Source: Rugalucina vietnamica
Lineage: Eukaryota; Mollusca; Bivalvia; Lucinida; Lucinidae
NCBI GenBank assembly: GCA_964017185.1
Contig: OZ024870.1
Coordinates: 67,084,312-67,148,311 of the forward strand
DNA: 64,000 nucleotides
Direction: 5' to 3'
Shown here one piece after another: positions 1 through 11,200 of the stretch. Made by a program: the position numbers and the translations under genes. The notes under the pieces are model-generated. The model made no database searches, was not told the origin of the DNA, and saw nothing but the letters and a program-made list of their open reading frames with translations. Position 1 is the first letter of the stretch; each line of letters starts with the position of its first letter.

Positions 1-112
1 TTCCGAAGCCGCCACAAATTCTGACTCGTCAAAGTCGAACCCCTGGGCGTTGGTGGCTCCCGGGTCCCCTCTCCGTGTCACCCCCTGGACCTCCATCACT
101 TCACCATCAGCA
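1..112 (-). CDS. TACC: TACC coding exon 7 (runs off the window)
   Basis: Encodes residues 1113-1149 (ADGEVMEVQGVTRRG...GFDFDESEFVAASE). Acceptor CCTATGATTTCAG at 113-114. The split glycine codon GG|T joins it exactly to exon 6. No donor is seen before base 1, so the exon may continue. Confidence 0.82.
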
Positions 113-3100
113 CTGAAATCATAGGATTTGTTTCTCATTTATTCATTTATTTTTTTTTTATTATTTAACTTCCCAGTCAACAATTTGTTCAGTCATGTTG
201 GGATGGAGCCACCACTTCCTGGGTATCTATGTTCCAAAGGTGCAAAGTTACATTAATATTTGGTTAGCTGGACTGGTTTCGTATTTTAATTCCCATTCAA
301 CAGGGTCAGAGCCTTGAGTCAGTTTCATCTTAAGATCTGAAAGACTGGAGAACCACAGAATAAATCCCAAGTCCTGGTTTACAAGGTGTATCATAGTATC
401 TGTTTTCGCAATTGTAAGAAATACAACAGGTTTTATAATCAATTAGTTATGACATTGAATTTTCAAAACTACACCAGACATGCTACATTCATGAAGCAAC
501 AGATTTATATATGATAATTATTCGCTTGTTTTAGATCGTCAAAGCAACGATTGTCAAGAAACTCATTACAAAATTTTTTGATTGTAACAAAACATGCATG
601 CAACTGAAAATCTTTTACAGCAGTCAGAAAGGCAATTTTGTTTAAAACAGCTCATTCAAAATTGCCATCTATCCAGTGTGGAAACACTTACCCAAATGTC
701 TCCTCAGGTGTAGCTGGCAGTCTATTTTGCCTGTTCAGGAATGGTGACAGTACCGTCTTTGGTGTCCCTTCACTCGACTTCAACCTCCTCCCAACAGGCG
801 AATTCACCATCTGCTGTCTAGGTTTGAACGGATCAATGGCATTAAAATTGTCATCCGGTCCCTTCTTAGGTGAATTCTGTAACTTATTTTGCGACTTAAA
901 TGGATCTACAGTGTCCAAATTATCTTCTGAACTTTGCTTAGGTGAATTCTGAATTTGACTTTTGGGTTTGAATGGGTCTATATCATCAAACACATCACTT
1001 GTCTTTTTATTTGTTTCATTTGTCTTTTTACTGAGATCATTCTTTTCTTGTGAGACAGGTGAATTTTTCATCTGATTTCTGGGTTTGAATGGATCAACTT
1101 CATCCAATCTATCTGGCAAGTCTGTGATGAGATCTGGAGAATTAGGAACTTGTGTCTTAGGTTTGAACGGATCAATACTGTCTAAGTCAAGAGGAAGATC
1201 TTTGTCCTTTCCACCTTTAGGTGAATTCATCATTTGCTCCCTTGGTTTAAAAGGGTCAATATCATCAAAGTTTTCAGGGAGATCGGCCCCCTTGGCTGGA
1301 GAATTTGCAATCTTACTTATAGGTTTAAACGGATCAGCATCTTCCAAAGAATCAGGAAAACCATTCTCAACTTCAGCATTTTTTGACGAATCCAGGACAT
1401 GACTATCCTTTTTGTCAGCAGTTTCTCTTGAAGGAGTATTCGCCATCTTGTTACTCGACTTAAATGGATCAATGTCAGCCAATGTTTCTGGGGGAAAAGC
1501 TGAATTTTGAGATTGTTTGTCGGGCGAATTGAGTATCTGCTTTTTAGGTTTGAACGGATCAATTTCATCCATATTTTCAGGCAGTTCAACTTGTTCCATT
1601 GTTTTTTTACTATTTGTTTTTGATTCACTTTCTTTTCTTTCATCTGATTTTGTTACAAGAGGGGAATTCATCATTTGTTTCTTAGGTTTGAAAGGATCTA
1701 AAGCATCGAGATCCTCTGGTAGTGGTTCATAATTACCAGACTTTATCGGTGGTGAATTCACAATCTGATTTCCTGGTTTGAATGGATCAACTTCATCTAG
1801 ATTTTCTGGTAAATTATTTGCACTTTCTTTTCCCTTCTTGTCAGGCTTTGACTTTTTAATTTTAGCAACTTTTGGCTTAGATGGAACTGATTTTTCTTCT
1901 TTTGTATCATTTTGTTGTGCTATTGATTCACCTTCTTTCTCCGTTGTTTTGGGTACTGGTGAGTTTGCAATTTGTTTGCTTGGATTAAATGGGTCAGTTT
2001 CTTGTTTTACCTCCTTCTGAGGTCCAGAAGGTGAATTCATGATTTGTGTTTTTGTTTTGAAAGGATTCATACTGTCTAAATCATCCAGATTGTATGTACC
2101 TCTCTTTGGCAGTGGTGGCGAATGTGCTTGTGCCATTTCTTCAGATGTTTGGCTAGACAACAGTATTTCTTGATCATTAGATTCAACTTTCATGTCTTTT
2201 GCCAGGTTTGTGTCCTCATTAGTTTTAAGTGATTCAGTTGAAGAAACACTTATAGCTTCAGTTTCTTCAAGACTTGGTTTCTTTACTTCATTAAGCACTT
2301 CAGCTTTTTCTTGGTTTGCCTTAGGAATTTCAATCTTCTTGTTTTCTTTTTTCGTGTCAACCTTCTTATTCACTTTCTCCTCATCATTTCCTGATACACC
2401 CGGACTATTTTGAACACAAGACTTAGACTGAAATGGATTCATAGCTTCAAGATCATCAAAGTCCAAATTATACCCAACTTTTGGTGGAGTTCTTGGTGGA
2501 GACTCAACTTGTTCTGGCTTTTTTCCTTCCTGGACAACCATATCCTCATCAGCTGATAGAAATTCTTCATCCGATGACTGATCATTCACCTCTAAATTAT
2601 CTTTTACCTTTTCAACTATGATTTTATCATCTGGAACTTTCCTGTCTTCAACGTCTTCACACTCAGACTTCACATTCTTTTGTGGAGATAGAACTTTTTC
2701 AACATCAGTCACAATGATACTTATAGGAGTGTCATCTACTGTTTCAGTTTTATTTGGAACCTCACTTCCCTCATCAAACACTTTAACTACTTGTGTTTTG
2801 ATTATAGTGTTTGTAATGTTTTCAGCATTGGTATCAATACTTTCTTCAATTTTGATACCTTGATTAGTATCTATCTCTAGAAACTTCTTTTCAATGTCAT
2901 CCACTTGTGTTTTGTTTACATCCTGTCTGATTGCAGATTCTTCAGACACAACCATATTAGTTCCACCAGCCTCTTCAGTAGGTTGACTTTCTGACCGCAC
3001 AACTGAATCCTTTCCTGGCATAGCTTCTTTATTATTCTCAGTTGTGGCAATAGTTTCTTCGTTCCTCAATGGAATATTCTGGTGATCCGCTGTCAGAATA

Positions 3101-6100
3101 TTCTCTTGTTCCATTTTCAGAAGATTCTCTTGTTCCCTTGTGGGAATATTCTCAATATCAGTTGCAGGAATATTTTTAAGATCTGTTGTCGGAATATTAT
3201 CCTGTTCTGTTGTCGGAATATTCTCCTGATCCGTTGTCGGAATATTATCTTGTTCCATTGTCGGAATATTCTCCTGATCCGTTGTCAGAAGTTCCTCCTG
3301 AGGCTGAGGTACCATTGAGACATCCACATCCATTGGCTCTTCTTCACATTCCTCATTGTTGGTTGCAGGTACAGGAGGTTCACTGGAAAAAATCAAAATC
3401 ACAAATTTGTGCCACTGGATTACAAGCTAAGCTGACAATTTCCTTCACTTTGTTGTCAAAGAAAAGTCAGCTTGAGATCCATTGCTCCCTTAGGGATTCA
3501 GAAAAAGATTTGTTTGCTGTTTTTTTTTTTTTTTTTGTTTTTTGGGGAAGTAACTTGTTATGCTCATTGAGGCATCAAATCCCCCTGAGCACAACACTCT
3601 ACTATTGAGCCACAGCCTCCCAATTATGGCAACAGTGACAATTTAAGGCTACACATAAAGACTACCGCTATTTTCAGTCAGATTACGTAATGCACGGTTT
3701 CAAAATATCATTTGCCTGCTTTAGAGAAGACTCTAATGTGTTTGATAAGTTAACCAATTCATATTTTTTCTATAGGAAGTGTACTATACATTGCTGGAAC
3801 CACTCTACAATAAAGATATGAGCCGCCTCATGGAAAAACCAACAATGTGGTTTCCGAACAGGTCCGACACAAACCGGCCTGTACAGTCACAGAAAAGAGC
3901 TAGAAACTTGAAATTTCGGATTTAAGTGGAAGAGGAATTGTACTATCCGAGTAGCGAAAACAAAGGTGCTGATCAGCTTCGCGGTTACCGTGAAGCTGAT
4001 CTGCATCTTTGTTTTCGCCTATGCAGATTGTTGGTTTTCCCATGAGGTGGCTCAAATTTTTACTGCAGAATAATGCAAAAAAAAAAAGCATTATTCTGCT
4101 ACTATTCTGCCTAGTACCCTTCGGCTAGGCCCAACATTGTAAACCCAAACCTGTTCGTTCATAACTTGGGGAAAGTCTAAATCTCACCTTGTGTCCGGTA
4201 GACCTATGCTGGTCCCAGTCTGCCCTCTAAGTAGAGCCAGTAAGTCTGCTGCTTCAGACAAGACATCCGCACAGGAATCAGTCTCCACCTGCTCCACAGT
4301 AGGGGGCTAAAATGTAGAATACAGGTGCAAAATTGAGTAATCTGGAGGAAATTGAGTAATCGGGGATAATCATCAGTAGTTGTTCGCATGAAATTTGGAC
4401 ACAGGGCAAGATGCTACGCATGAGTACCAGTACTGTAGTCATAGTCACATTTTCATGACTGAAAGTGGCTTTCGATGAAATTTCTCTCTGTTTGTTTGAG
4501 TTGTGGTTTAGCGTCCCAGTCAATGGCTATGGTCATGTTGACTCTGGATGTTGGCTGTATGTTATGGGACTTTAACTCAATATGAGGATGTCATGACATC
4601 CAACAAGTGCTTCACATATAACCACCCAACTTAGCTGCAAAAGGTTTATACATATGGATGGTTTGACTTGAACCACTGTTCCTGGGCAGGCTCAGTCCAG
4701 AGCGGTTAACCAGTAATCAGATGGTCAGTCAGCTGTATTCAAGCTTTGCCTTGCAAGCAGCCCACCTATTTCTTTAGGCCCTAAGGGGCAGGGACCCATA
4801 TTCCAACCCAGCCAACCTCTGAAATTCCTCCCTGACATTTGCTTTTCCAGGCATTATCCACGTAAAGAGAAAATTTGTTTTTCATTTATTTTTATAAACA
4901 TCACTGTACAGGATTAGAACATACATGTAAGCTATGCGGTAAGTACATGTACCTGTTGAGTATTGTAATGTGTTGCATCCTCTGTGGATTCCTGAACATC
5001 CATCATAGACACATCAATACCACTGTCTCCGCTCGACTCCTCTCTGGAAAACAATTTTTAATGAGATTTTATGACATAGTTTAACATCCCAGTCTACAAG
5101 TTTTTAGTCATCTTGCTGATGACCACTCTCTCAATCTGAACTCTGAAGGTCTAACTACTAGGTCAAAGCTCCACTAAAAGTGCCTGTTATGGATTTATCA
5201 TGCTTTTTATACAAAAAATAACTATTTGCTGATAAGAGATCCACCATATTGGATCTCTTCATCAGCATGCATCAATAGCTGACAAGTTTTAGGGGTATAT
5301 TACTTTCTTCAAGCTATATAACTAACTTTTTCCTTGAAGAATTTGATCATCTTTACATACCAGAAGGAAATCCCTAGACTGCCACTTGTGTATTAATAGA
5401 AATATAAAATGCGTGAGAAAACAAACAATTTAGTTTCCAACCAGGTCTGACACAAACCAGCCTACAAAGTCACAGACACAGGCTAGAGGCTTGAAATTTC
5501 GGATTAAAAGTAGTAGAGGAAATGTACTATCCGATACTGCACAGCTGATCTGCGTCTTTGTTTTCACATATGCAGATTGTTGGTTTTCTGGTGTGACGGC
5601 TCAATTATATAAAAGATACCTACTCTTTAATCGGGAGATTAGAAATGATATCTAGCAAGAACTCTTTGGCGTACTGACAATAATCTTCATGGTCCTGTTT
5701 TGTCAGCACGGTAGTTCTCTCTTCCCAGATGGCACGCTCTTCAGCTTCTTCTGATGCCAGAGTCGCAACTGGTGAAAAAAAAAAAAAAAAACATTTGTAA
5801 CACACTCACAATACAGGTATGCATTGTTAGTTTACTACATGTATTTTGGATTAATGAGTGATTTTCTCCCTTGATATTTTTGAGCCAGAATTATCCCTGT
5901 GGGTAATTTGAAAAAAACAAACAAAAAAAACTAGAATTGTCAGAGAATCTGACTATAGCCCCGCTTCTCAGCTTTTTTTGCAGGGTGAAAAAAACAATGA
6001 CAGGTAACTATCACAAGCTAGATCAATATTGATGCGCATACAAAACTTGGTCTGATTATGTCAATTTGTTCTCAAGATATTGAGTGGAAACGAAATTCTG

Positions 6101-9061
6101 ACATCAATAAAGGGCCATAACTCAGTCAAAATTTTGTGAAAAATGACGGGTAACAATCCCAAGCTAGACCTTGTCAATGTTGATGTGCATACAAAATTTG
6201 GTAGGATTCTGTGAATTCGTTCTCAAGATATTGAGCGGAAACAAAATTCTGATGTCAATCAAGGGCCTTAACTCCGTCAAAATTTTGCGAAAAATGACGG
6301 GTAACAATCCCAAGCTAGATCTTGTCAATGTTGATGTGCATACAAAATTTGGTTGGATTCTGTGAATTCGTTCTCAAGATATTGAGCGGAAACAAAATTC
6401 TGACGCCAATCAAGGGCCGTAACTCCGTCAAAATTTTGCGAAAAATGACGGGTAACAATCCCAAGCTAGATCTTGTCAATGTTGATGTGCATACAAAATT
6501 TGGTCGGATTCTGTGAATTCGTTCTCAAGATATTGAGCGGAAACGAAATTCTGATGTCAATCAAGGGCCGTAACTCCGTCAAAATTTTGCGAAAAATGAT
6601 GGGTAACAATCCCAAGCTAGATCTTGTCAATGTTGATGTGTATACAAAATTTGGTCGGATTCTGTCAATTCGTTCTCAAGATATTGAGCGGAAACAAAAT
6701 TCTGACGTCAATCAAGGGCCGTAACTCCGTCAAAATTTTGCGAAAAATGACGGGTAACAATCCCAAGCTAGATCTTGTCAATGATTATGTGCATTCAAAA
6801 TTTGGTCGGATTCTGTCAATTCGTTCTCAAGATATTGAGCGGAAACGAAATTCTGACATCAATCAAGGGCCATAACTCCGTCAAAATTTTGCGAAAAATG
6901 ACAGGTAACAATCCCAAGCTAGATCTTGTCAATGATGATGTGCACACAAAATTTGGTCGGATTCTGTCAATTCGTTCTCAAGATATTGAGCGGAAACAGG
7001 ATTCTGACGTCAATCAAGGGCCATAACTCTGTCAAAATTTTGCGAAAAATGACGGGTAACAATCCCAAGCTAGATCTTGTCAATGTTGATGTGCATACAA
7101 AATTTGGTCAGATTCTGTCAAGCCATTCTCAAGATATTGAACGGAAACGAAATGTTCACGGAAGGACGGAATCACGGATTTACGGAATAACGGAAGGACA
7201 GGCTGAATCCAGTATAGCCCCACTTTTTCAAAGCGGGGCTATAAAAACAACACAAAAACATAGATCAGTTTGGTAAAGGATGAAGAAACATAAATATCCA
7301 AGCCCGAAATTTACTAATAATAATTAATCATACTGATTTATCTAACCTGTGTTCAAAACGTACATGCAGAGTTCACTGAACTCCATTCTGGGGCCATAGA
7401 TAAAAACTATGGACTTTCAGCCCCTGTTTGGCCAATTGCCAGTTATCTTTGCTTTTATAAACATAAAATACTGACCGAATGGTATGAATAACCCACCCTA
7501 AAATCTACACTGTTCATGAACAGTCAGGGACAAAACCTAAACAGGTTATAAAAAAATAACTGAAACAAGTTATTAATACACTTTAAATGATCTCCCTTTC
7601 CAAGATGTTAGAGTTAACTTTTCTTGGATATTTTTTTCAGGTCAAAAAACCACTTTTATAAGTTATGCTTTAATTAGTAATTATGACAATAGTAACTTGA
7701 ATAGGTTATTATTATCATTACCCCACTTGTCTTTGAAGTACCTGCGTACTACTTTTTAGCCTATGCGTACGAAGAAATTCTTTTGTAGTAGCTACATTAA
7801 AGTTACATCATCCTGCGAAAATTGTCTAGACATGTGCCAAAATTCTGGTAAGGTGGGAACAGATGTTTTAAAATCAGGGATTTTGCCATTCTGATGCCCA
7901 AAAATTGCATAAAAAACTGAAATTTTCAAAATCTGAATGGTATATACTAACTTTCAGCCATGTGAGTATAAAGCTCTCATCTTGCTGCATCTCCCATTAA
8001 CATTTTAATTATGTAAAACCCTGCATATTTCAATTAAATTAAGAGAAACTTCACAGATTTTGACTGATGCAGGGAAAATGAAAAATAACTTGTTTCAGTT
8101 TATGTTATTTTTTTATAACCTGTTTAGGTTTTGTCCCTGACTTGATGAATGCAAGTAAAGTATGTAGATACAACGATGTCATTGTTATTAGTTACCCTGT
8201 GTGTCTTTGCTGCAACTATCCTCTACATTGAACACAGACTCTTGCAACAAGTTGCCATTCACGCTCGGGGTCTGTATGCTTGGTGTAAAATGAACCTGTC
8301 AAAATAAATACACACATCCATTCCAATATCAATTCGGTTATTCCATAGTACTTATTTTTAAATGAGCTGCATCACCAGAAAAGACTTTTTTCTGTTTCTC
8401 TGGGCTGTATAACCTCAAAAGGTAGCATTTACTCAGTGATGAGGGTGCCAGGCAATATCTATAGATAGATACATATAGACTATGAGCAATGTCAATAGTA
8501 ACTCAAAACTACTACATGTATTCCTGAAATATTTTTAACAAATCACTGTCAAAAGTTAAAGCACTCTATTGCAAATTTTGTCATAATTTAAGCTTGATAA
8601 AAGTCAGGGATGTGTAACAACAGAGTGGTAAGCACCTCAGCTTCACATGTTGCTGCCCGACATTTTTAGAAGCCTCTGTGGCGTAGTGTTAGAGGTTAAT
8701 CATAAAGTCATTTGTCTTGTACAGCAGGGGTCATTGGTTTGATCTCGGCTTCTCTAGTCCTTCTAGGATTCCTTAAAATGACATCCCTTAGCTGTTGAGT
8801 GGGATGTTAAAACACCAAATCAACCAACCAACCATCATTAAAGAGCTGTATCATGGCGGACTTACCTTCAGCTTTCTATTCTTGTTGACTGGAGTAAAGA
8901 GTTGTATGAGGTTGTCTTTGGTAGACTGTTTCAGAATTGAGTGTTTCACCACCGGGGTCTGCATCAGGGTCGGGGCTGTCTGTAACTCCGGGTCTGCATT
9001 CTCGTCATTTTCATCGCCATCAAACTCAGAGAAATCCATCAAGTCATCAGCCATTGTGCTG
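1..9061 (-). CDS. TACC: TACC-family protein, N-terminal 1149 codons in seven coding exons (3' end beyond window)
   Basis: Predicted cytoskeletal adaptor of the transforming acidic coiled-coil family, which binds ch-TOG/XMAP215-type microtubule proteins and Aurora A at centrosomes and spindles. I joined exons 9054-8866, 8295-8196, 5768-5624, 5043-4953, 4306-4188, 3382-692 and 112-1; all junctions are GT-AG and all phases agree. Seen: an N-terminal block HSILKQSTKDN followed by KLKVHFTP (residues 38-68), which resembles the TACC3 N terminus; long acidic low-complexity sequence; and GYNLDFDDLEAMNPF-type blocks leading into 14 DPF/NPF...NSP repeats (residues 530-1077), the pattern of TACC SDP repeats. 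The diagnostic coiled coil is not in the window, so the call rests on these parts. The start codon at 9054 has a good context (cacaATGG) and follows an acceptor at 9062-9063, so a noncoding first exon lies further upstream. Confidence 0.88.
113..691 (-). other. TACC intron 6
   Basis: Noncoding. About 150-235 resembles the 3' part of a tRNA-type SINE in reverse ('cttcccagtcaacaatttgttcagtcatgt'-like, with 'gccaccacttcctgggtatc'). Nothing else recognised. Confidence 0.6.
692..3382 (-). CDS. TACC: TACC coding exon 6, giant 2.7-kb repeat exon
   Basis: Encodes residues 216-1111, about 78% of the visible protein. It contains nine 8-residue ENIPT-type repeats (genomic 3067-3282) and then 14 repeats of the form (D/N)PF-x7-N(S/T)P (796-2439). 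Most repeats are led by an acidic E-(D/N)-(L/M/F)-D-x-(I/V/L)-DPF stretch. The acceptor is TTTTTTCCAG at 3383-3384 and the donor GG|GTAAGT at 690-691. The frame is open throughout. NSP/TP sites would suit proline-directed kinases (inference). Confidence 0.9.
796..2439 (-). repeat. array of 14 DPF/NPF...NSP protein repeats in TACC
   Basis: Fourteen units: the first two have NPF (NPFQSKSCVQNSP, NPFKTKTQIMNSP), the other twelve have DPF (for example DPFKPKKQMMNSP, DPFKPRNQMKNSP). The third position is always F and the unit ends N(S/T)P. Spacing is irregular, short in the C-terminal half. Codons around N-S-P are very similar between units (many GAATTC sites), which suggests recent internal duplication. 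Confidence 0.9.
3067..3282 (-). repeat. 24-bp in-frame minisatellite in TACC exon 6
   Basis: Nine consecutive 24-bp units encode octapeptides such as TDQENIPT, MEQDNIPT and TDLKNIPA. The last three units are more diverged. The DNA is visible as repeated 'ggaatattctcctgatccgttgtc' type units. This is a coding minisatellite; copy number is probably polymorphic. Confidence 0.85.
3819..4054. mobile_element. TGAGCC-family MITE (copy in TACC intron 5)
   Basis: About 235 bp with inverted ends TGAGCCGCCTCATGG / CATGAGGTGGCTCA and a central palindrome gctgatcagcttcgcgg ... gaagctgatc flanked by cgaaaacaaagg / ctttgttttcgcc. At least 14 other copies occur in this window. No coding capacity. Confidence 0.85.
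4188..4306 (-). CDS. TACC: TACC coding exon 5
   Basis: 119 nt encoding residues 176-214 plus two bases (PPTVEQVETDSCADVLSEAADLL...). Acceptor ACATTTTAG, donor ACAAG|GTGAGA. The phase (0 in, 2 out) is what links exon 4 to the giant exon; without this exon the phases of the two would not match. Confidence 0.86.
4307..4952 (-). other. TACC intron 4
   Basis: Noncoding. 4500-4830 contains degenerate SINE-like sequence ('gcgtcccagtcaatggc', 'ttcctgggcaggctcag') similar to 19750-19850. No other feature seen. Confidence 0.5.
4953..5043 (-). CDS. TACC: TACC coding exon 4
   Basis: 91 nt encoding residues 146-175 (EESSGDSGIDVSMMDVQEST...). Acceptor TTGTTTTCCAG, donor CAACAG|GTACATG. The Ser/Asp/Glu-rich stretch is typical of the low-complexity regions of this family. 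Confidence 0.86.
5410..5603. mobile_element. TGAGCC-family MITE, internally deleted copy (TACC intron 3)
   Basis: Starts gcgtgagaaaacaaacaat, continues with the family's caggtctgacacaaaccag and ends gtgtgacggctca. The left arm of the central palindrome is deleted, leaving only 'cagctgatctgcgtctttg'. It ends about 20 bp from TACC exon 3. Confidence 0.8.
5624..5768 (-). CDS. TACC: TACC coding exon 3
   Basis: 145 nt encoding residues 98-144 with split codons at both ends (VATLASEEAEERAIWEERT...FLLDIISNLPIK). Acceptor TTTTTTCACCAG. The donor is GA|GTAGGT: using the later GT would include an in-frame TAG, so GTAGGT is the only donor that keeps the frame into exon 4. Confidence 0.86.
5954..7243. 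mobile_element. pearl/Helentron-like nonautonomous element with 151-bp core repeats
   Basis: Ends are TATAGCCCCGCTT and AAGCGGGGCTATA; the right end also forms a hairpin with agtatagccccactt. The core is seven to eight tandem units of exactly 151 bp, visible from the start-to-start spacing 6171, 6322, 6473, 6624, 6775, 6926. A short acgg-rich tract (7149-7200) follows. 151 is not a multiple of three, so the short ORFs in each unit shift frame and are not genes. It lies in TACC intron 2. Confidence 0.85.
7523..8141. mobile_element. 619-bp nonautonomous DNA element with about 50-bp TIRs
   Basis: Left end gtcagggacaaaacctaaac (continuing into aggttataaaaaaataactg) is repeated in inverse orientation at the right end (...ttttttataacctgtttagg, then ttttgtccctgac). 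The interior is AT-rich without ORFs. It sits in TACC intron 2, 55 bp from exon 2. Confidence 0.8.
8196..8295 (-). CDS. TACC: TACC coding exon 2
   Basis: 100 nt encoding residues 64-96 plus the first base of codon 97 (VHFTPSIQTPSVNG...). Acceptor TTTGACAG, donor CAGG|GTAACT. Its first residues continue the KLKV of exon 1 into KLKVHFTP, the stretch resembling TACC3. Confidence 0.87.
8669..8830 (+). mobile_element. tRNA-derived SINE
   Basis: A-box-like TGGCGTAGTGTTAGAGG near 8679 and B-box-like GGTTTGATCTC at 8736-8746 have tRNA-like spacing. The tail reads gttgagtgggatgttaaaac and ends in an ACCA-rich stretch. A related copy is at 29601-29805. It lies in TACC intron 1. Confidence 0.7.
8866..9061 (-). 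CDS. TACC: TACC coding exon 1 (start codon at 9054)
   Basis: Encodes residues 1-63, starting MADDLMDFSEFDGDEN. The acidic start is followed by the HSILKQSTKDN block. The acceptor TTTTTTCAG ends at 9062, leaving 7 nt of 5' UTR in this exon. The donor is AAG|GTAAGT and the exon ends in phase 0. Confidence 0.88.
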
Positions 9062-9090
9062 CTGAAAAAAAGTAATGGACAGAAATAATT

Positions 9091-9221
9091 TGAACCGTGA
9101 CGCTAGAAAACCGGTCTTTGGGGTTTCCGACCCAGTCGGTCACAAACCAACCTGTACAGTCTCAAGTAAAAGCTAGAAGCTTGAAAATTCAGATTTAAGA
9201 AGTAGAGTGATTGTACTATCT
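9091..9221. mobile_element. TGAGCC-family MITE, left part, split by the 9222-10553 insertion
   Basis: Runs from tgaaccgtgacgctagaaaac to gattgtactatct. The family sequence then breaks and resumes at 10554 with tatctgtgta, so this copy was interrupted by a later insertion. Confidence 0.75.
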
Positions 9222-10553
9222 CACGGCTAACAAACCTTTAAATGCGTAACCGTGGTTAAGAAAAGAAATCCGATTCATGTCATTCCGGTTTCGCATCAGA
9301 TGACTAACGAAAGGTAAACAAACTTTTGCAGCTCGTGTTTCCGAGTAAAATATTTCGATTCGAAGACAAATATTATAGTTCTCTCAATGCTATTTCATTA
9401 GTTAGACATTGCTATATTTGGACCCCAAAGGATTTCCAGAAATTTTTCTTTATAATCATGATTTTTATTCCCTACCACAAAACACATGTTGGGATTGCAT
9501 TGTACACGACGAAAATGTGGGTCAGTCGCAGGGATATTTTTAGATTTCCGCTCATTACGTCCATATTAACGGAAAGCAATACAGTGCGCAGATGATTTTA
9601 ACATTCTGTGAGGTCTGGTGACAGTTCCGTTGCCTCTGGCCAATGCATTCTGTGCATATGTGGTTAAAAGCTGTGTCAACATTTCGGTTACGAATTTAAT
9701 CATTAGAATGATAGCAATATAGTCATTATAGAACACATGTAATAAAGTTTTTGTTTTTGTTAATTGTTTTACGCTGAAGATTATTGTCACATTCTCTCGT
9801 CCTTTCTTAATAGTTGCTTACTCATATTTGGTGTGTTTGTGATATTTGCAGTGAAAATGTTTGATATAAAATTAAACTGTCTATGAAATACATGTAATAC
9901 AATAGTTCACAATGCATGATATCCCTGTTCATGAAGACGATTTTACAGCATTCTGTATACTTTAATTTTTTTTCTTGGTTTTATGTCTTTCAAAACGCTT
10001 TACAGGGAAATAAATACCATAACTTGAACAGGTTGAGGTTTTCAAACGTATCTTGAAATATATCCTTCATATTTTAATGATTAAATGACTGTGTACCCAT
10101 GTTTTCCTTCCCTTCAAATCGATAGTGACGGGCACTAACACATCGAAATACTGGCACAGACATCAGATGAAATGTAGTTAATACATATCTGTAAATTTGT
10201 CGTGGAACAATCACTAAAATTTGATATTTACCAGCAACTTGTCCAATTTTTAGTTGTATTTCGCCGACTTTGGCCTTGTTGGAACACCAGGTTCGAAGAA
10301 GGGAATAAATAACTCAAAGACCATCAAATTATTTTGCGAGCTACTTTGGTGCTGAGTTACAATAGTAAATAAGTGACAAAATAGCATTCATAGATAATCG
10401 ATATATTTATGTACTAAAATATAATCATCAATCAATCCTAGTAGTCTATGTTTTGTTTACCTTTTCTTGGTCTTCATATGCGGAACCGGAAGGGCGTGAA
10501 TCTGATTTTCTTTCTTAACCGGCGGTTACGCATCTAAAGGTTTGTTAGCCGTT
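9222..10553. mobile_element. 1.33-kb TIR element inserted in a MITE, target duplication TATCT
   Basis: Imperfect TIRs of about 75 bp: acggctaacaaacctttaaa... at the left and ...ggtttgttagccgt at the right, extending to gaaccgg near each inner border. TATCT is found on both sides (9217-9221 and 10554-10558), and removing one copy restores the MITE sequence. No recognisable ORF. It lies in the 5' intron/promoter-proximal part of TACC. Confidence 0.8.
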
Positions 10554-10765
10554 TATCTGTGTATCTTAACCAAAGGCGATGATCAGCTGTGCAGTTATTT
10601 AGCCATGTCATGAGGAAACTGGGTTTTTGTTCATTCAAACAACAAGATGCCTTTGTTTTGGCTACATAAATGGTACAATCCCACCTCTTCTTCTGGAATG
10701 TCAAACATCTTTTGTCATATTTTTTTTTTTTTACAGGCTGCTTTGTGTCAGTCACTAACCAAGCT
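10554..10765. mobile_element. TGAGCC-family MITE, right part plus a second degraded copy
   Basis: tatctgtgtatcttaaccaa... continues the copy broken at 9221 up to the palindrome; after 10598 a degraded reverse-oriented copy follows (tagccatgtcatgagg, ctttgttttggctac, acaggctgctttgtgtcagt). Confidence 0.6.
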
Positions 10766-10859
10766 CAATGTAGCTTAAACTGCAACAATATCCAGAAACA
10801 CTATGCAAAAATTGCAACATCATTCCTGGCCCAAAGTGCTTGCAAAATGTGCAGCTTTC

Positions 10860-11188
10860 TAATGAAATTGTAAAAGTAGGCAACCATCAGGAAAAGGCGC
10901 AATCAGAAAGAAATTTCCACTCCAACAACAGAGGTGGAAAAAACTAAATTGACAATTAGGTACTTATATAAAACATATTGTAAGCCGAGTGAGCAGCTAT
11001 TTCCCAATAGGTGGACACTCAGTTACCCAAACTTAAATAAAAATATGAAAACAAAAGTAAGGTTCAAACAGTACAAAAATTCGACTCCAAAACACAAAAC
11101 AAATGGAACCACAACAGAAGTATCGCCTTGGAACGATCAGTAAAACTGGGGGGCTTAAACCGGTTTTACAGGCACCTAACCTCACCAG
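10860..11188. repeat. dispersed 330-bp repeat, copy 1
   Basis: Matches, in inverse orientation, 16690-17040 over nearly the whole length (shared: ggaaaaggcgcaatcag, gagcagctatttcccaatag, cttggaacgatcagta, cttaaaccggttttac) and partly 19046-19170. Not coding. Confidence 0.75.
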
Positions 11189-11200
11189 TGTTACATTTAC

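Noticed and set aside
638-3608. Plus-strand ORFs opposite TACC exon 6
   Set aside because: Mirror frames of a repetitive coding exon with no independent motif or splice pattern.
6171-7276. Series of similar 64-116 codon ORFs (MSMLMCIQNLVGF...)
   Set aside because: They follow a 151-bp noncoding satellite whose period shifts the frame every unit; they are overlapping artefacts of the repeat.
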